This document shows positions 53,173 through 64,000 of a stretch of 64,000 nt of DNA, one piece after another. The translations under genes and the position numbers were made by a program. The DNA comes from Pogona vitticeps. Lineage: Eukaryota; Chordata; Lepidosauria; Squamata; Agamidae. The stretch lies in NCBI RefSeq assembly GCF_051106095.1, contig NC_135793.1:8361001-8425000 (forward strand). The letters are read 5' to 3'. How positions within the stretch are numbered: the first letter of the stretch is position 1; each line of letters opens with the position of its first letter. The notes beneath the pieces were generated by a model. The model had not been told where the DNA came from and did no database searches. It saw nothing but the letters and a program-made list of their open reading frames with translations.

Positions 53173-56100
53173 GTGAGCGGGGGTTCTGTCAGGGTGACCT
53201 GGGAGCCGGGGGGGGCGGGGAAGGCGGCGTTGGGGGGCTGGGGGCAGCCGCCTCCTCCTCCTCCTCCTCTCTTTTCCCGTCCGGGAAAGGGCTCCGTTTC
53301 CAGAGGGCCCCGCAGCGCCGGATCAGCGCCTTCCCGAGGACTTGGTTGGGGTTCCCTTGGGGTCGGGGGTGGGGTGGGGGAAGAATAGGCATTGTGTATT
53401 TGTTGCCTGAAGAGTCAAGCGGGGGGGGGGACTCGGTGGCCTCGGGGTCACGATGGGCTCCCGTGCGTTGCCTTGACAACCTCTGGGGGGGGGGGGTCTT
53501 GGAAATGCCCTTTAAAGCGCTGGCTCTTCTGGGCAGGGGACACGGGGTGGTTTTTTTTTTTTTTGGAAGCCACGTGTTTCAAGGTGTTTGGGGACTTTGA
53601 TCCTATAGTATAGTATAGTACAGTATAGTATAGTATATAGTGTATAGTGTATAGTGTATAGTATAGTATAGTATATAATGTATAGTATAGTATAGTGTAT
53701 AGTGTATAGTGTATAGTATAGTATAGTATATAATGTATAGTATAGTGTATAGTGTATGGTATAGTATAGTATAGTATAGTATAGTATAGGGGTTGCTCAG
53801 AATGCTCGCCAGGAGCAGTGCCTACAGCTGGACTGCTCCTTTTTCTACCCTGAAAAGCTCATTATGGTGGTGAGGGGGTGATGGGAGGTGTAGTGCAACT
53901 CATGCGAAGGAAGTGGATGGGGGTGGGGTGGGGGAAGGAGGCTGTTTTAAAGGGAACACTTAGGGTTAGCATGTCATTTAAAAAAAACCAAGTTCACTTG
54001 GAAATGAGTCCTCTTGCGTTCAGTGAAATTCACTCGATGTTGAGGTATTGATAAGTAGTTACTCATGGAGCTTTTACATGTCTTGACTTTCCAAGCGAAG
54101 AGAACACGAAGGTTGCCAACTCTAAGGAGCAGAATGATTTTTAAGGATTAAATATTGGAGCCATGTACAATGCGGGTGTTCATGCTTTTTTTAAAAAAAA
54201 AACATGTCTTTGCTCTGAACGCTCTCCTAAGATCCATATGTGAGGCTTTTTGCAACTTAAAAACATTTTTTCCTTAAAAATCAGATTGATTTTAATTGCA
54301 GATAGGGTGGCAGTAGTAGGTTTTTAGTATTAGGAGAAGAGGCCTATGAGGAGAGAATTCAGCATCACTGAATTGTCAGATATCAAAGTACTGTATACAG
54401 AATCAGGATGTCCTGTGATATTGGCCAACCAAATGAAGGTGGAGAGCCCTTGATCATATCTGAAGCACTGCCAGACTCTTGTTGGCATCATTAGACACCG
54501 TTCCTCCTCTGGGGGCCTTTCCCCGTCATTTTCTCTCATGTCTGCCAACATTGATCATAGTGACTGGCTTAAAAGCTGGTCCCTTTGAGGCAGGTCTCAG
54601 TGTAAAGGAAGACATGTATCATGCATTCTTTAGATAACCTGTGTCTAAACAGTTTGGACTTATAAGACCAAAGCCAGAATCTTGCCCAGCAGAACTGACA
54701 GGTAAGTTTGGCTATCCAAGGTGGAAATGAGGAAAGGCTATCCTATAGGCTGCCATGATAATATATTTATTTAATTTCATTGATTTCTGCTCTGTTGGTC
54801 TGAAGCAGAATCTTAACGTGCACACACAGATACACACAGAATAAGACTACTATTGCAAATTATAAAATACTGGGTTATAACTGCATACGCACAATGAAAC
54901 ATAAAAACTAGAGATTCGCAAAGTGCAGCCTGCCAGATGTTGAACTGCAACTTCCAGCACTCTTTATCACTGATTGTGCTGGCTAAGCCTGATGGGAACT
55001 GCAGTCTTCAGCCGCCACCATGCTGACTCTAAATTGAAGTGAGTTGCAACAAGGTGGCGTCATGCTGTCCGAGCTAAGGCAGTCTGTCTTCCAGCTTATT
55101 GTTCCTCATTGGGCGGCCGTGAGCCGTTTAAAAACCTGGCTTTTCAGGCAGGCCTTCCCCTCCAGTCAATTAAACTGACCTTTACTTTTTCTTTTAATCA
55201 CTCCATCTTGGCAAGGATTTATATACTTGTTAAAAATTTGATGTTTTAGATATTTTCAGGACGCTGTTTGCTATGTTTTTTATGTATGTAATGCTGCCCT
55301 GAGTAGACTCTGTCTAGGGGGGCAGGGCACAAATCCAATAAAAGTAAAGTTAAAAAAAAAGTAAAGTAAACATGGTGGAAAGTAAACATGGTGGAAAGCC
55401 CTAGTATAGCTACCTTGAGATACAAAAGTAAGAAACAAATAGATTGTGGATATTCTGAATGCAAATATACTTTCCAAAATGATATGGAGATTGAACAGTT
55501 CTGATTTTATAGAACTGTGGTTAGGACATCCTGATGAAAACATAGCAGTCTTGAGGTATACTGCCAGAGTCTTGAGCTAGTTAGATGTTTCCATGGAATT
55601 TACCATATTTTTCGCTCCATAAGACGCACCGTTCCATAAGACGCACCAATTTTAAGGAGAAGAAAACAGGAAAATATAATCTGTTTTCTTCACTCCATAA
55701 GACGCACAGACTTTCCACCCCCCTGTTTTGTGGGAAAAAAGTGTGTCTTATGGTGCGAAAAATACAGTAGTTTTGTCTCTCCCAGCATCTCAGAAATGCT
55801 GGACTACATCTCCCATTATTCACAGACAGCATGCCGATGGGGGGGGATGAGGTTTATAATCTAGACATCTGGTGGGCACATAGTTGTGGGAAGGTGGTTT
55901 AGTAAATGCAGTGATGTGTTCTAGTACCTTGTTGATGATTCTCGCTCCTAACTCATTGTGCTTCCAGGCAACCCGTTTCAACGGTGGAAGGTTCCCATAG
56001 GCGTTCAGCTGAGCAGACAGATGACTAGCTCTGGTGCTCCAGATGACAAAAGCAAAAGAATCTTAATGTATGCCCTCTGTCTGGGCTTGCCTATGTTAGG

Positions 56101-56746
56101 AGCAGGGGCCCATGTAAGTAGAAAGGTTTGAGGGAGCAACACAAGGGTGACTGGCCGTAACTTTGGCTCTCTGGTGGTTGTTCTTGTTTGAAAATGTATG
56201 CTCTTCCTTCGCATCTCTGGTTTTGCCCCTTCTCCTCAGAAACCATGGACATTGATACCATCAAGGAACAAAGCTGATCCCTGCTCTGAGTTAACTGTTT
56301 CTTCTCTCACTGTTTTGGTTAGCTTCTTAGAACAAACATTAAAATTAACTGCCATTTTTCTTATCTGGAATTGGCCTGTAAACCAACTCAGAATTCACTG
56401 CTTCCAGGTAAGAGCTAATGACACGGAGAGAGCAAGAGAGCGGTTAATTGTGGAGCTCTTACACCATAGGTTGGGTGTGCCTGACAAGGGTGGCTGATCC
56501 CACGTAGAGATGCCAGACAAGGGTGAGGGATCAGAAGGGGCTCTGGGAAGCATTTCCAACTCTCAAGTGATGTTGGTAACTTCACCTATTCTGTCTTTAT
56601 TTCCCAAAGAGGAGGAAATGAAGGCATTCCAAAATGGACATGGGGAAGTGAAAGAAAAGGTGTATGGGGGAGGGGGGATAGCCACTTGAAATGAATCAGC
56701 TTTGGCATCAAAATAGGAGAGGGAGGCCTGTACTTCTCTGATGCTG

Positions 56747-56778
<32 letters not shown>

Positions 56779-58092
56779 ACACAACAGATGGCCATGGCTA
56801 CCTATCAGGGTGGATTTAATTTAAATCACAATTTAAATTTTAAAAACTGCACTTTTTGACAATTTGCATTTTGAAAATAGACTTTTAAAATCTAAACCAT
56901 GATTTAAATTGTCATTTTAATCAGTTGCTTTTAACAAGTCATTGATTTTTATCCATCCTAATGCCCTCCCCACTGCCACTGCTTGTCTTCCCCCTACGCA
57001 AAAGTAGCTCAGTTCCTTAGGGAATGATCTGTAATCTATAGGATGCTGCCAAAGAAAACATGGAAGAAGTTTGAAGATTTGGTAGGCGAGCAAAGATATG
57101 ATCAATTTTGGAAGGAGGAATAGAAATGTTTCTTTGAAATGTATTTATTTTTTACCTTTTATATTTTACTTCTTCCTCCATGGAGTTCAAGAAGCATATG
57201 TGACTGTACTTCCCTACACAGCCCTGCAAGGGTAGGTCAGGCCAAGTGAGAGAATGACTGGCCCATATTCACTCACTGGGTTGCGCAGCTCAACGAGGAC
57301 TCAGGTTGGATCTCCCAAGTCCCAGCTCAGTAACACTAAAGCATTGCTTGTCCACTTCATGGTGGCCAAAATCCAACTAAGGATTTCTGTTTGCATAAGT
57401 GAAGTCAGTTGCAGCACGATTTAGCACACTTTCACTTATGCAAGCATAAATAGGTGGATTCTGGCCAATGATTTCCCCAGATTAATCAGGCAGAGCAAGC
57501 TGAAAACGGGAGAAGCGCCATCCAGTGAAGCACTCAAATAATGGAATCATTCGGGAGCCGTTGCGTCCTTCCCACTGCCTGGTTGAGAAGGCATTCAAAG
57601 GGACTGAGAGTCCTGCTCCATCTCTTGACCCATATAGATTGGTCCTAATAACAAAAACAGGGAGCGCAGAGGAAGCAATGTGCAAAATCCACTCGGGGCA
57701 ATATTTATAGGGGTAGCCACAGTTGTGTGATGTTTTGTTTTGCCATCTAGCCTGATAAAGAATTTGAGAGAACTCATAAGCTTGCACAGTGATGTGGAAA
57801 TATAGTTTGTCTTAATACTGATGGCTTACTGGGGCAGGAGGAAACATTTATCTGTATGTTAGAAGAACTACTGGCTGAATAGCTCAGTGGCTTAGGTATC
57901 TGCAGAGTCAAAGGTTGGGAATTCGATTCTCCACTGTGCTTCTTGGGAGAAGAGACAACCTGTATGGCCTTGGGCCGCCTGCACAGTCCCAGGATTCCCT
58001 CAGAAAAAGGCAGTGGGAAACCACTTCTGAGTACTCTCTACCTGGAAAACCCTGAAAAGGGTTGCTGTAAGTCAGAATTGACTTGACAGCAC

Positions 58093-58157
<65 letters not shown>

Positions 58158-61100
58158 AGCAGCAAATAAAAATTCACAATAATTTATTTGATAATCGGGA
58201 AAATTATGTTGATATAGGTGCAATTAAGAATAAAAGGGTGCTAGTTTGTTACAGAAGAATCCAAATGTTTTTGGTGGTTATTCTCCTTGTTTATAATTTA
58301 AGATTTTCACTATGTCATGTTTATTTTGTATTCTAAATTTGTTGTTTAATTGTATACATTCAAATACAAATTAAAATTGTAGTTGGTGGTGTTGGAATGG
58401 ATGATGAAAAGTAGGTGGGGTGGTGAGGGTTTCTCAGACATGGAGTATGGTGCCAGCATATATTGGCATTTATACACCTGGTCGAGTGGGAATGAGATGA
58501 AGGGGAATCAGAAGGCACAGGACACTGTGTGGTCAGGCTAGCTGGGGGATTTTGGGAGTTGTAGTCCAAAAACAAACCTTTCCAGGCTGTGAAACACAAA
58601 GCCAGAGAGATGGGAGAGCCCACAATCATTGTTGAGTGGACAGCATGAAATTAGAGGATCTGGGGCAGGTTAGTTTTAATTCTTGCACGAGGAGAGATGG
58701 AATCTCATGGTGTAACAAATTAAGCCATTAAATTAAGCTATTTTATACATTGAAAGAGCTCCTAAGAGAGAGGCAAGGGGCTGCATCTAAACTAGCCATC
58801 CTCTCTTTGTGGATAATATTAAATCTGCAATAATTCAAAGATGAAGAGAGAGTCTCTTTATGGTGTGGTAAAGAAACAAAGAGGGACATGTTGGTGCTGC
58901 GGGTTAAACTGCAGGAACCTCTGTGAAGCAAGGCCAGAAGACCAGCCCTCAAGCGATGGAGTGAGCTCCCATCACTTGTCCCAGCTCCCACCAACCTAGC
59001 CGTTCAAAAGCCTGTAAAAATGTGAGTAGATAAATAGCTACCACGGTGGGAAAGTAACGATGTTCCGTGTGTAGTCACGCTGGCCACGTGACCACGGAAA
59101 CTGTCTTCGGACAAACGCTGCCTCCATGGCTTGGAGACGGGGTTGAGCACCATGCCCTAGAGTCAGACACGACTGGACTAAATGTCAAGGGGAACCTTTA
59201 CCTTTAAAATAACAAAGCTTAAAGGTGTCCCCTCTTGTCAGTCTTCTAGGCAAATTGGTGTTGACAAAAGTGTAACCAAAACAGTGGGGAGCCTTGCATC
59301 CCTTAGATCTGTGTAATCCGGTGTCCTCATTTAATTCTCAGACCTTTTGCTTCCCCTCTCTCTGTCCCCCTTTCTCTCTCCCCCTTCATTTTCTTTCCCT
59401 GGCCTGTCTCCTCCTCCTGCAGTTTTGCAGCGGCCACCTTCCCAGCCCCCTTGTCGGTCGCTCACATCTCCAGGCGCTCCTGGCAAGAGCAGCAGCAAAC
59501 TAGTGTACTTAATAATAGGAGGCGCGGCCATGGGGACAGGCGCATGGGTAAGAAACTTATCGTTGCATGTGATGATTATGGGGTTGGGGAGGCAATGCGT
59601 GGATGGGCTCAAAGGTTGTTTTTTTTTTCATGTGAGCCGAATCAACAAAGCCCCTCTCATGAAATCCTGTTATAAAATAGCCTGTTGTTTTAAAGTGAGC
59701 TTATAGGCAACTGTCTGCAAAGGGCTGCTGTTTTAGTCCATTGTGGCAAAAACAGCGAAGTGTTCTGTGGCGCCCTAAGAACTAACACATTTATTTCAGT
59801 GTAGCTTTTTGGGCATGGCAGCCCATTTCATCAGGTACGTTATGTATACCTTCAGACACATGGACATGCATGTGGTTGCAGGTGAGTGGAATGGCAGGCA
59901 GTAAAGACAGAAAGAAATGTAGAAAGAACTGATAGTGATGATTATCTTCCTTGTCCTCGCATGGTTGGAGCAGTTCTACGGGTGCAAGTGTTCTCCTGAT
60001 CTCTACGCACAGTTAAAGCCAGTGTGGTAGTGTTACTAGGAGGGCTGGATGGCGATTTTGGAAGTTTGTGTTCCGGTTCTGTTGATCCATGAAACTCATG
60101 GGGTGACTTTGGGCCAGTCATTCTCCCTCTCTGACCTACCTTGCAGGGCTGTTAGGGGGATGAAATTGGGGTGTGTGTGTGTGCAAAGAGTCATGAATGC
60201 TGCCCTAGAGCTCCCTGGAGGAACGGTGGAACATAAATAGTGGAAGTAAGTAAATGAATAAACAAACTAATTTAAATGTCCACCCACCAATAGCCTAGAC
60301 TGTTGCATATACTGTAGTATGTGCCCCTAAAATATAGGTAAGCTGCTTTATCCTGAGTCAGACCTTTGCTCTCTGTTTCAACCCGCAGTGGCTCTCAGAG
60401 GGAAGTTCCCCCCCCCCAACCTGGCCAGTCAGAATTCTTAACAACTGCAGGATCTGGGATGTTCTGTTCCTTGAAAATTCCTTAACCCCTCCCCCCCTTT
60501 TTTTTTATTTACTGGGCATCCGAAAACCCAGACAGAGTTTGGAGGAGGGACCTTTTTTATTTGGTTTTAGAGCTCCAAGAATTTCCCCAGCCAGTATGCT
60601 GACTGGAGTATTCTGGGAGTTCTCTGCCACCAAAATTACTTTTCCAAACCCCTCTAAGTGAAAATCATGGCCAGAAGCCTCCCCCCCGCCCCTTCTTCCA
60701 GGGAGCCATGGCCTCTCAGAATTCAGCACACACCTTTCTGTGGCCAGCAAAGCTGTAACCAAAGATATAGTTGGGCCAGTATCTTTGGCAGTGCCTGTCC
60801 GGCAGGCCTGAGAGCAGACCGGGGGGCGTTGGGTCTTGGAGCAAACACCACCTGCATGCATTTGGGCTCCCAGTGGATCAGCCGTCAGCCGCTAATCAGA
60901 GGTGTGCTCTCTCATTATACATCCGCGCACAGGCATTGAGAGAGGGGGAAAGTTACTTTTTTTTTGGACCGCAGCTCCCGGTGGCCATGCTGGCTGGATA
61001 ATCCTGGGAGTTGTAGTGACAAAAAGTCGCTTTCTTCATCTCTGCTCACACTTTCCCTTTCATATCACTTTTTGCCTGCTTTAGAAAAGAGAGGAGCGGG

Positions 61101-63191
61101 TGCTGTCTTTGTTAGCATTTTCTGGAAGTTGCTGCTCTTTCTTGTCCCATGTCTGTCACTTTCTTTGCTTTTGCAAAAAAACAAAAAAAAACATGCTTTA
61201 TACTTGTCTTTTGCATGGGGTGGGCTGTCTAATTATTGGGGTGCTCTCATTTTTCCTTTCTCAGATTCTTTCTTGAGATTTTACATGGATTTGCTTTATC
61301 GTATGTATGTTGGAATATGGGTGAATGGCTTAGACCCCAGGAAAAAAAAATTGAATGCTGTGTATTGCTAAGGAATAAAATGACTTCCACTCACTAGTCA
61401 GCTTTATTGGAGGTGAGCGAGGTAGAGGAGGGATCAGAAGAGGTCTTGTCTTGACCCTGCTACGACCCCCACATGGCCATCTGACATGCCCCAAGTGCTA
61501 GACCCCCACTTTATAACCCTGCCTTGTGGTTATTTTCAAAATGTCTGTAGCTGACCACTGCTAAACTCTCGTTCAGATTTCTCAGTAACTTGCCCCCTTA
61601 AATGCTTGCTGAGATGTGAGCCCCAACCTCTTCAGACCTCCCTTGGAGCTGTAGAATTTATCTCCTGGCTCAATGAGATGGAGTATGTAGGGAAACCCGT
61701 GCCCCCCTCAGCTGTGTTGGACTCCGTAACCCATGTCCACCAGCTAACATGGCCAGTTTCTGGGGATCATAGACCATGAGAGTTGAAAAGGACCCTGCAG
61801 ATCTTCTAATCTAGCCTGCTACCAAGGCTGGAAACCCACGTTTAAAGCCTCCCTGACGGATGGCCATCCAGCCTCTGGAAACTTCCAGCAAGGAAAATCA
61901 TGCCACTTTGTGAGGCAATCCTTTCTGATACCAGATAGCAGCTTTTACCACCAGGAAGTTCTTGCTAATGTTTACACAAGATCTCCTCTCTTTTCCTTTG
62001 AATCCTTTGCCTCAGTTTTTACCCTCTGGAGCAGCAAAAGACAAGCTTTCTCTGCCTTCTGCTTGATATACTGAGGCTTCTGCTCCAGCAGTTTCTGAGG
62101 AAGGGGGCACAGAATTCCCCCCCAACCCTGCTTAAGTGCCTTAGCAAAGCATCTGCAAAATGCAAAACTTTCTGGTTGTTTCTGGCCCTTCAGGCCTGTG
62201 ATAAAACATAGGCCCCTTCCTGATTCCTACCACCCCCACTGTACAAATACCAACCCCCTCCCCCTTTGAAAGCCCCTTGAAAGGAAGCCGTATTCCCCAG
62301 GGTGCAGGGTGGGCCCAACCGTGCTGCTGAGCAGATGCAGAAGACGTCCGTAAGATGTCCCCTCTTTGATTGTCTAGTTGTACAAGATGGCGAAGGAAGA
62401 CAGAAAGCGGTACTTTGACACCATTGCCACCGCGAATCAGCACCAGCAGGAGGTTGCGACGCCCCCACCCAGTGAGTACCTGGAAGAGGCAGGGTGGTTT
62501 TGTGTAGGCTTCAGGATCGAGGCCAGGGGATCGGGGCCTTTGCAGGGGACTCCCACTCCCATCCGTCCGGCTGTCCCGGAGAGCAGCTGGGGATGTTGGA
62601 AGCTGTGTTCCAGCACCCTCCGGAGGAGCCATTATTTCTTTCCTGAAGCTTTGACACCTGATTTGGCTGTGGTTGGGGCTTCTCAATGAAGGGAATGGCA
62701 TTGGGGCACACAGAAACCTAGGAAAACATCTTAGGGCCCCACCCAGCCCCAGTTTTGCTAGCTCAGACCCACAGCAGCGGTTTTCTGGAATTTCAGGAAG
62801 GATTCTCCCCAAGCCCTACCTGGAGATGCCTGGCATTCCCGGGCCGTCTCCTATCCAAATGCAAAAGCTTCCTAACCCTGCTTAGCTTCCGAAATCAGAG
62901 ATGGGCAAGGGGGTTCAGGGCATAAGGATGATTTCAGTGCCACAGCGTTGTCCTCCATTAAAAGGCAGCTCCTCCTAATGTGAGGAAACCGTGTTGGAGG
63001 CCGGGGGGAGGGGAGGGCAGGTGGGCAAAGGAGCTTTTGGTCGTTGTTGGGCTGGGAGCGTGTCTGCCTCGTTAGCATGTCCCCATGATCTGTGCGATGC
63101 GAAATGCCTCCCCTTTACCTGTGCTGGGCATCTTGCCAATGCGCCTGTTTTCTCGTTCCAGAAACAGATGCTGCCTCCCAGAGCACAGCAG
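53100..63191 (+). CDS. AIFM1: AIFM1 apoptosis-inducing factor, 5' part (partial; continues past the window)
   Basis: Exons seen: 1 (53100-53172), alternative 2a (55968-56113) and 2b (59423-59547), 3 (62378-62471), 4 (63162-63191). AIFM1 is a FAD/NADH oxidoreductase anchored in the inner membrane and facing the intermembrane space; it supports CHCHD4-dependent respiratory-complex assembly and moves to the nucleus in parthanatos. The window covers only the targeting leader (MFRCRLATPLVRTLGPSARS), the membrane segment and the linker, about 114 residues by the 2a route; the FAD-binding domain lies beyond 64000. Identity rests on MFRC at the start, FQRWKVP and SRQMTSSGA in exon 2a (human FQRWHVP, TRQMASSGA), and YKMAKEDRKRY in exon 3 (human YKTMKEDEKRY). 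All joins keep phase. Confidence 0.92.
53609..53789. repeat. TATAG-based minisatellite with a 55-bp higher-order unit
   Basis: Built from TATAG and TGTATAG units. A block starting at 53639 recurs 55 bp later at 53694, so the array has two-level periodicity. In AIFM1 intron 1. Confidence 0.9.
55100..55375 (+). mobile_element. LINE 3'-end fragment
   Basis: GTGAGCCGTTTAAAAACCTGG, CTTTTCAGGCAGGCCTTCCC, and TGCTGCCCTGAGTAGACTC followed by AATCCAATAAAAGTAAAG. Looks like a CR1/L2-type tail in AIFM1 intron 1. Confidence 0.5.
55602..55769. mobile_element. Short MITE with CATAAGACGCAC repeats
   Basis: Ends ACCATATTTTTCGCTCCATA and GTGCGAAAAATACAGT are inverted. CCATAAGACGCAC recurs inside. Non-autonomous DNA transposon 200 bp upstream of AIFM1 exon 2a. 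Confidence 0.75.
55968..56113 (+). CDS. AIFM1: AIFM1 alternative exon 2a
   Basis: Codes NPFQRWKVPIGVQLSRQM, then TSSGAPDDKSK and a hydrophobic span RILMYALCLGLPMLGAGAH. Acceptor GCTTCCAG, donor CCAT|GTAAGT, phase 1 to 0. Clear match to the ubiquitous human exon 2a. The membrane span and MIA/IMS sorting function are as known for AIF. Confidence 0.9.
56747..56775. repeat. (GT)n microsatellite
   Basis: About 14 GT units in the intron after AIFM1 exon 2a. Confidence 0.95.
57871..58155 (+). mobile_element. Sauria-type tRNA SINE, copy 7, with long (GAT)n tail
   Basis: CTGGCTGAATAGCTCAGTGG head, GGTTGGGAATTCGATTC B box, GAATTGACTTGACAGCACAT tail, then about 20 ATG/GAT units to 58155. The longest tail in the window, between AIFM1 exons 2a and 2b. 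Confidence 0.92.
59015..59205 (+). mobile_element. SINE of the GGTAAAGGTTCCCCTTGAC family, second copy
   Basis: GCTACCACGGTGGGAAAGT, GGCCACGTGACCACGGAAAC, and TCAGACACGACTGGACTAAA followed by TGTCAAGGGGAACCTTTACC. Opposite orientation to the copy at 1388. Ends about 220 bp upstream of AIFM1 exon 2b. Confidence 0.78.
59423..59547 (+). CDS. AIFM1: AIFM1 alternative exon 2b
   Basis: Codes VLQRPPSQPPCRSLTSPGAP then GKSSSKLVYLIIGGAAMGTGAW. Acceptor CTCCTCCTGCAG, donor CATGG|GTAAGA, phase 1 to 0, the same phases as exon 2a. The hydrophobic span followed by GTGAW mirrors the GAGAH end of 2a. In mammals the brain isoform AIFb uses exon 2b, giving a more tightly anchored protein. Matching to that exon is by position, phase and membrane-span design. 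Confidence 0.82.
61765..61985. mobile_element. CR1-like LINE fragment
   Basis: GAGAGTTGAAAAGGACCCTG, GATGGCCATCCAGCCTCTGG and CACCAGGAAGTTCTTGCTAA resemble CR1/L2-type 3' regions. In the intron between AIFM1 exons 2b and 3. Confidence 0.55.
62378..62471 (+). CDS. AIFM1: AIFM1 coding exon 3
   Basis: Codes LYKMAKEDRKRYFDTIATAN then QHQQEVATPPP. Acceptor GATTGTCTAG after a pyrimidine-rich run, donor CCCA|GTGAGT, phase 0 to 1. Confidence 0.9.
63162..63191 (+). CDS. AIFM1: AIFM1 30-nt microexon 4 (probable)
   Basis: Ten codons, KTDAASQSTA, between acceptor TTCTCGTTCCAG and donor GCAG|GTGAGT, phase 1 to 1. It can be skipped without breaking the frame. Support is splice-site quality and phase; the sequence is not conserved enough to be certain. 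Confidence 0.65.
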
Positions 63192-64000
63192 GTGAGTGAG
63201 AGCGCTCGAAGAGGAAGAGAAGCCGGCCCGCGGACGTGGCTGAGCTTAAGTCTTCTTCCCGCAGGGCGTGCTGAGAGAGAGGCTGTCCATCTGCTGGGGT
63301 GAAAAGCAGAACACCTACTCCAGGGGCAGCCAGTCCAATGCAGGAAGGGGATGCATTGAAAGAACAGCAGGAAAGCTGCTGCTGCTGCTCTTACAGAGCG
63401 GTGGATTTTTTACCCCAGAATGGTTTGGATCGGGCTGTGAGTAGCTGAAGCGGACATAAGTGAAGTCAGACCATTGGGCCTCCTGGCTGAAATCTGGCTT
63501 GCACTGAGCGACAGCAGCTCACCAAGGTTTCTGGGAGAGGCCTTTCTTCGCTCTGCCTGGAGGCTTATTTGCAGTGATCCCCACTTTTTTTCTGGGATGG
63601 GGGCTGGAAACAGGTGGGCTTCTGTGTGTGCTCCACGCCTGTTTTTTGCAGCTTCTAACCCTCTGTTGATGGGGATCCTTCAGAGATACATGCTTAAAAA
63701 CAGGGCAGATCCCACCCCTGGAAGCCACCATAGTGTGAGACTCTTCTACAGCCTTGCCTTACTGGAAATATGTGTTCTGAAAGTTTCTGCTTTGTTTTTA
63801 ACAAAGTGGATGTAAACTGGCCATTTCTAGTTCGGGAGAGAAAAATGGAAGAAAGTGCATTATTGCAGGCTTGGAGTCTGCAGTGGATCCTGGTTTACGT
63901 TTATAAAGCAAGAGAGGGCGACTGTAACATTTATTCCCACCCCCCACCCCCGGTGCTGTAAGGCTGGGCCCTCTCCCACCCCAAACCCCTGTACCCCTTG
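63192..64000. other. AIFM1 intron after exon 4, no further exon seen
   Basis: No exon matching the human FAD-domain start (VPFLLIGGGTAAFAAARS) was found. A fair acceptor at about 63264 opens a short frame that stops quickly. Confidence 0.5.

Noticed and set aside
59431-59547. Alternative acceptor for AIFM1 exon 2b at TTTTGCAG
   Set aside because: It shifts the reading frame and loses the hydrophobic span; the acceptor at 59421-59422 keeps phase.
63267-63301. Possible extra AIFM1 exon after TTCTTCCCGCAG
   Set aside because: Opens GRAEREAVHLLG and then stops; no match to the expected linker or FAD domain.

Overview
This is a vertebrate nuclear window, most likely from a squamate reptile and more likely a lizard than a snake. 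The protein genes are clear tetrapod orthologues. The repeats are those of squamates: Sauria-type tRNA SINEs ending in the ...TTGACAGCACATGATGATG tail, CR1-like and L1 LINEs, pogo/Tigger-type MITEs, many microsatellites and a young Ty3/Gypsy element. The species cannot be fixed from the sequence alone.

Layout: 1-4079 is intergenic DNA and the probable 3' UTR of SLC25A14, with one exon-like segment that I cannot assign (2556-2685). SLC25A14 (UCP5, mitochondrial inner-membrane carrier) lies on the minus strand at 4080-24551 in nine coding exons. Its last intron holds a 5-kb LTR element with near-identical LTRs and a 5-bp target duplication. RBMX2 (RES-complex splicing factor) lies on the minus strand at 27207-32916 in six coding exons. 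RAB33A (Golgi/vesicle small GTPase) lies on the minus strand at 37320-43150 in two exons. MARS2 (mitochondrial methionyl-tRNA synthetase) lies on the minus strand at 47688-52875 in three exons. AIFM1 (apoptosis-inducing factor, mitochondrial) starts at 53100 on the plus strand and leaves the window; exons 1, 2a, 2b, 3 and a 30-nt exon 4 are visible.

The neighbourhood corresponds to human Xq26.1 (AIFM1, RAB33A, SLC25A14, RBMX2) with altered order and with MARS2 present. Human MARS2 is a single-exon gene on chromosome 2. Here it has two phase-consistent GT-AG introns and stands head-to-head with AIFM1 across 224 bp. This suggests the ancestral, intron-bearing locus, with the mammalian gene as a retrocopy that replaced it. 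That is the most interesting inference in the window.

Three of the five genes (SLC25A14, MARS2, AIFM1) make mitochondrial proteins. NRF-1-like motifs are visible in the MARS2/AIFM1 gap, beside the RBMX2 start and beside SLC25A14 exon 1. AIFM1 shows two alternative second exons of the same phase, each coding a different membrane segment, with lengths that break the frame if both or neither are used.

Everything else is repeats: seven pogo-like MITE copies, seven tRNA-SINE copies, two copies of a second SINE, a CR1 reverse-transcriptase fragment, a 5'-truncated L1 with a 16-bp duplication, several palindromic MITEs and simple repeats.
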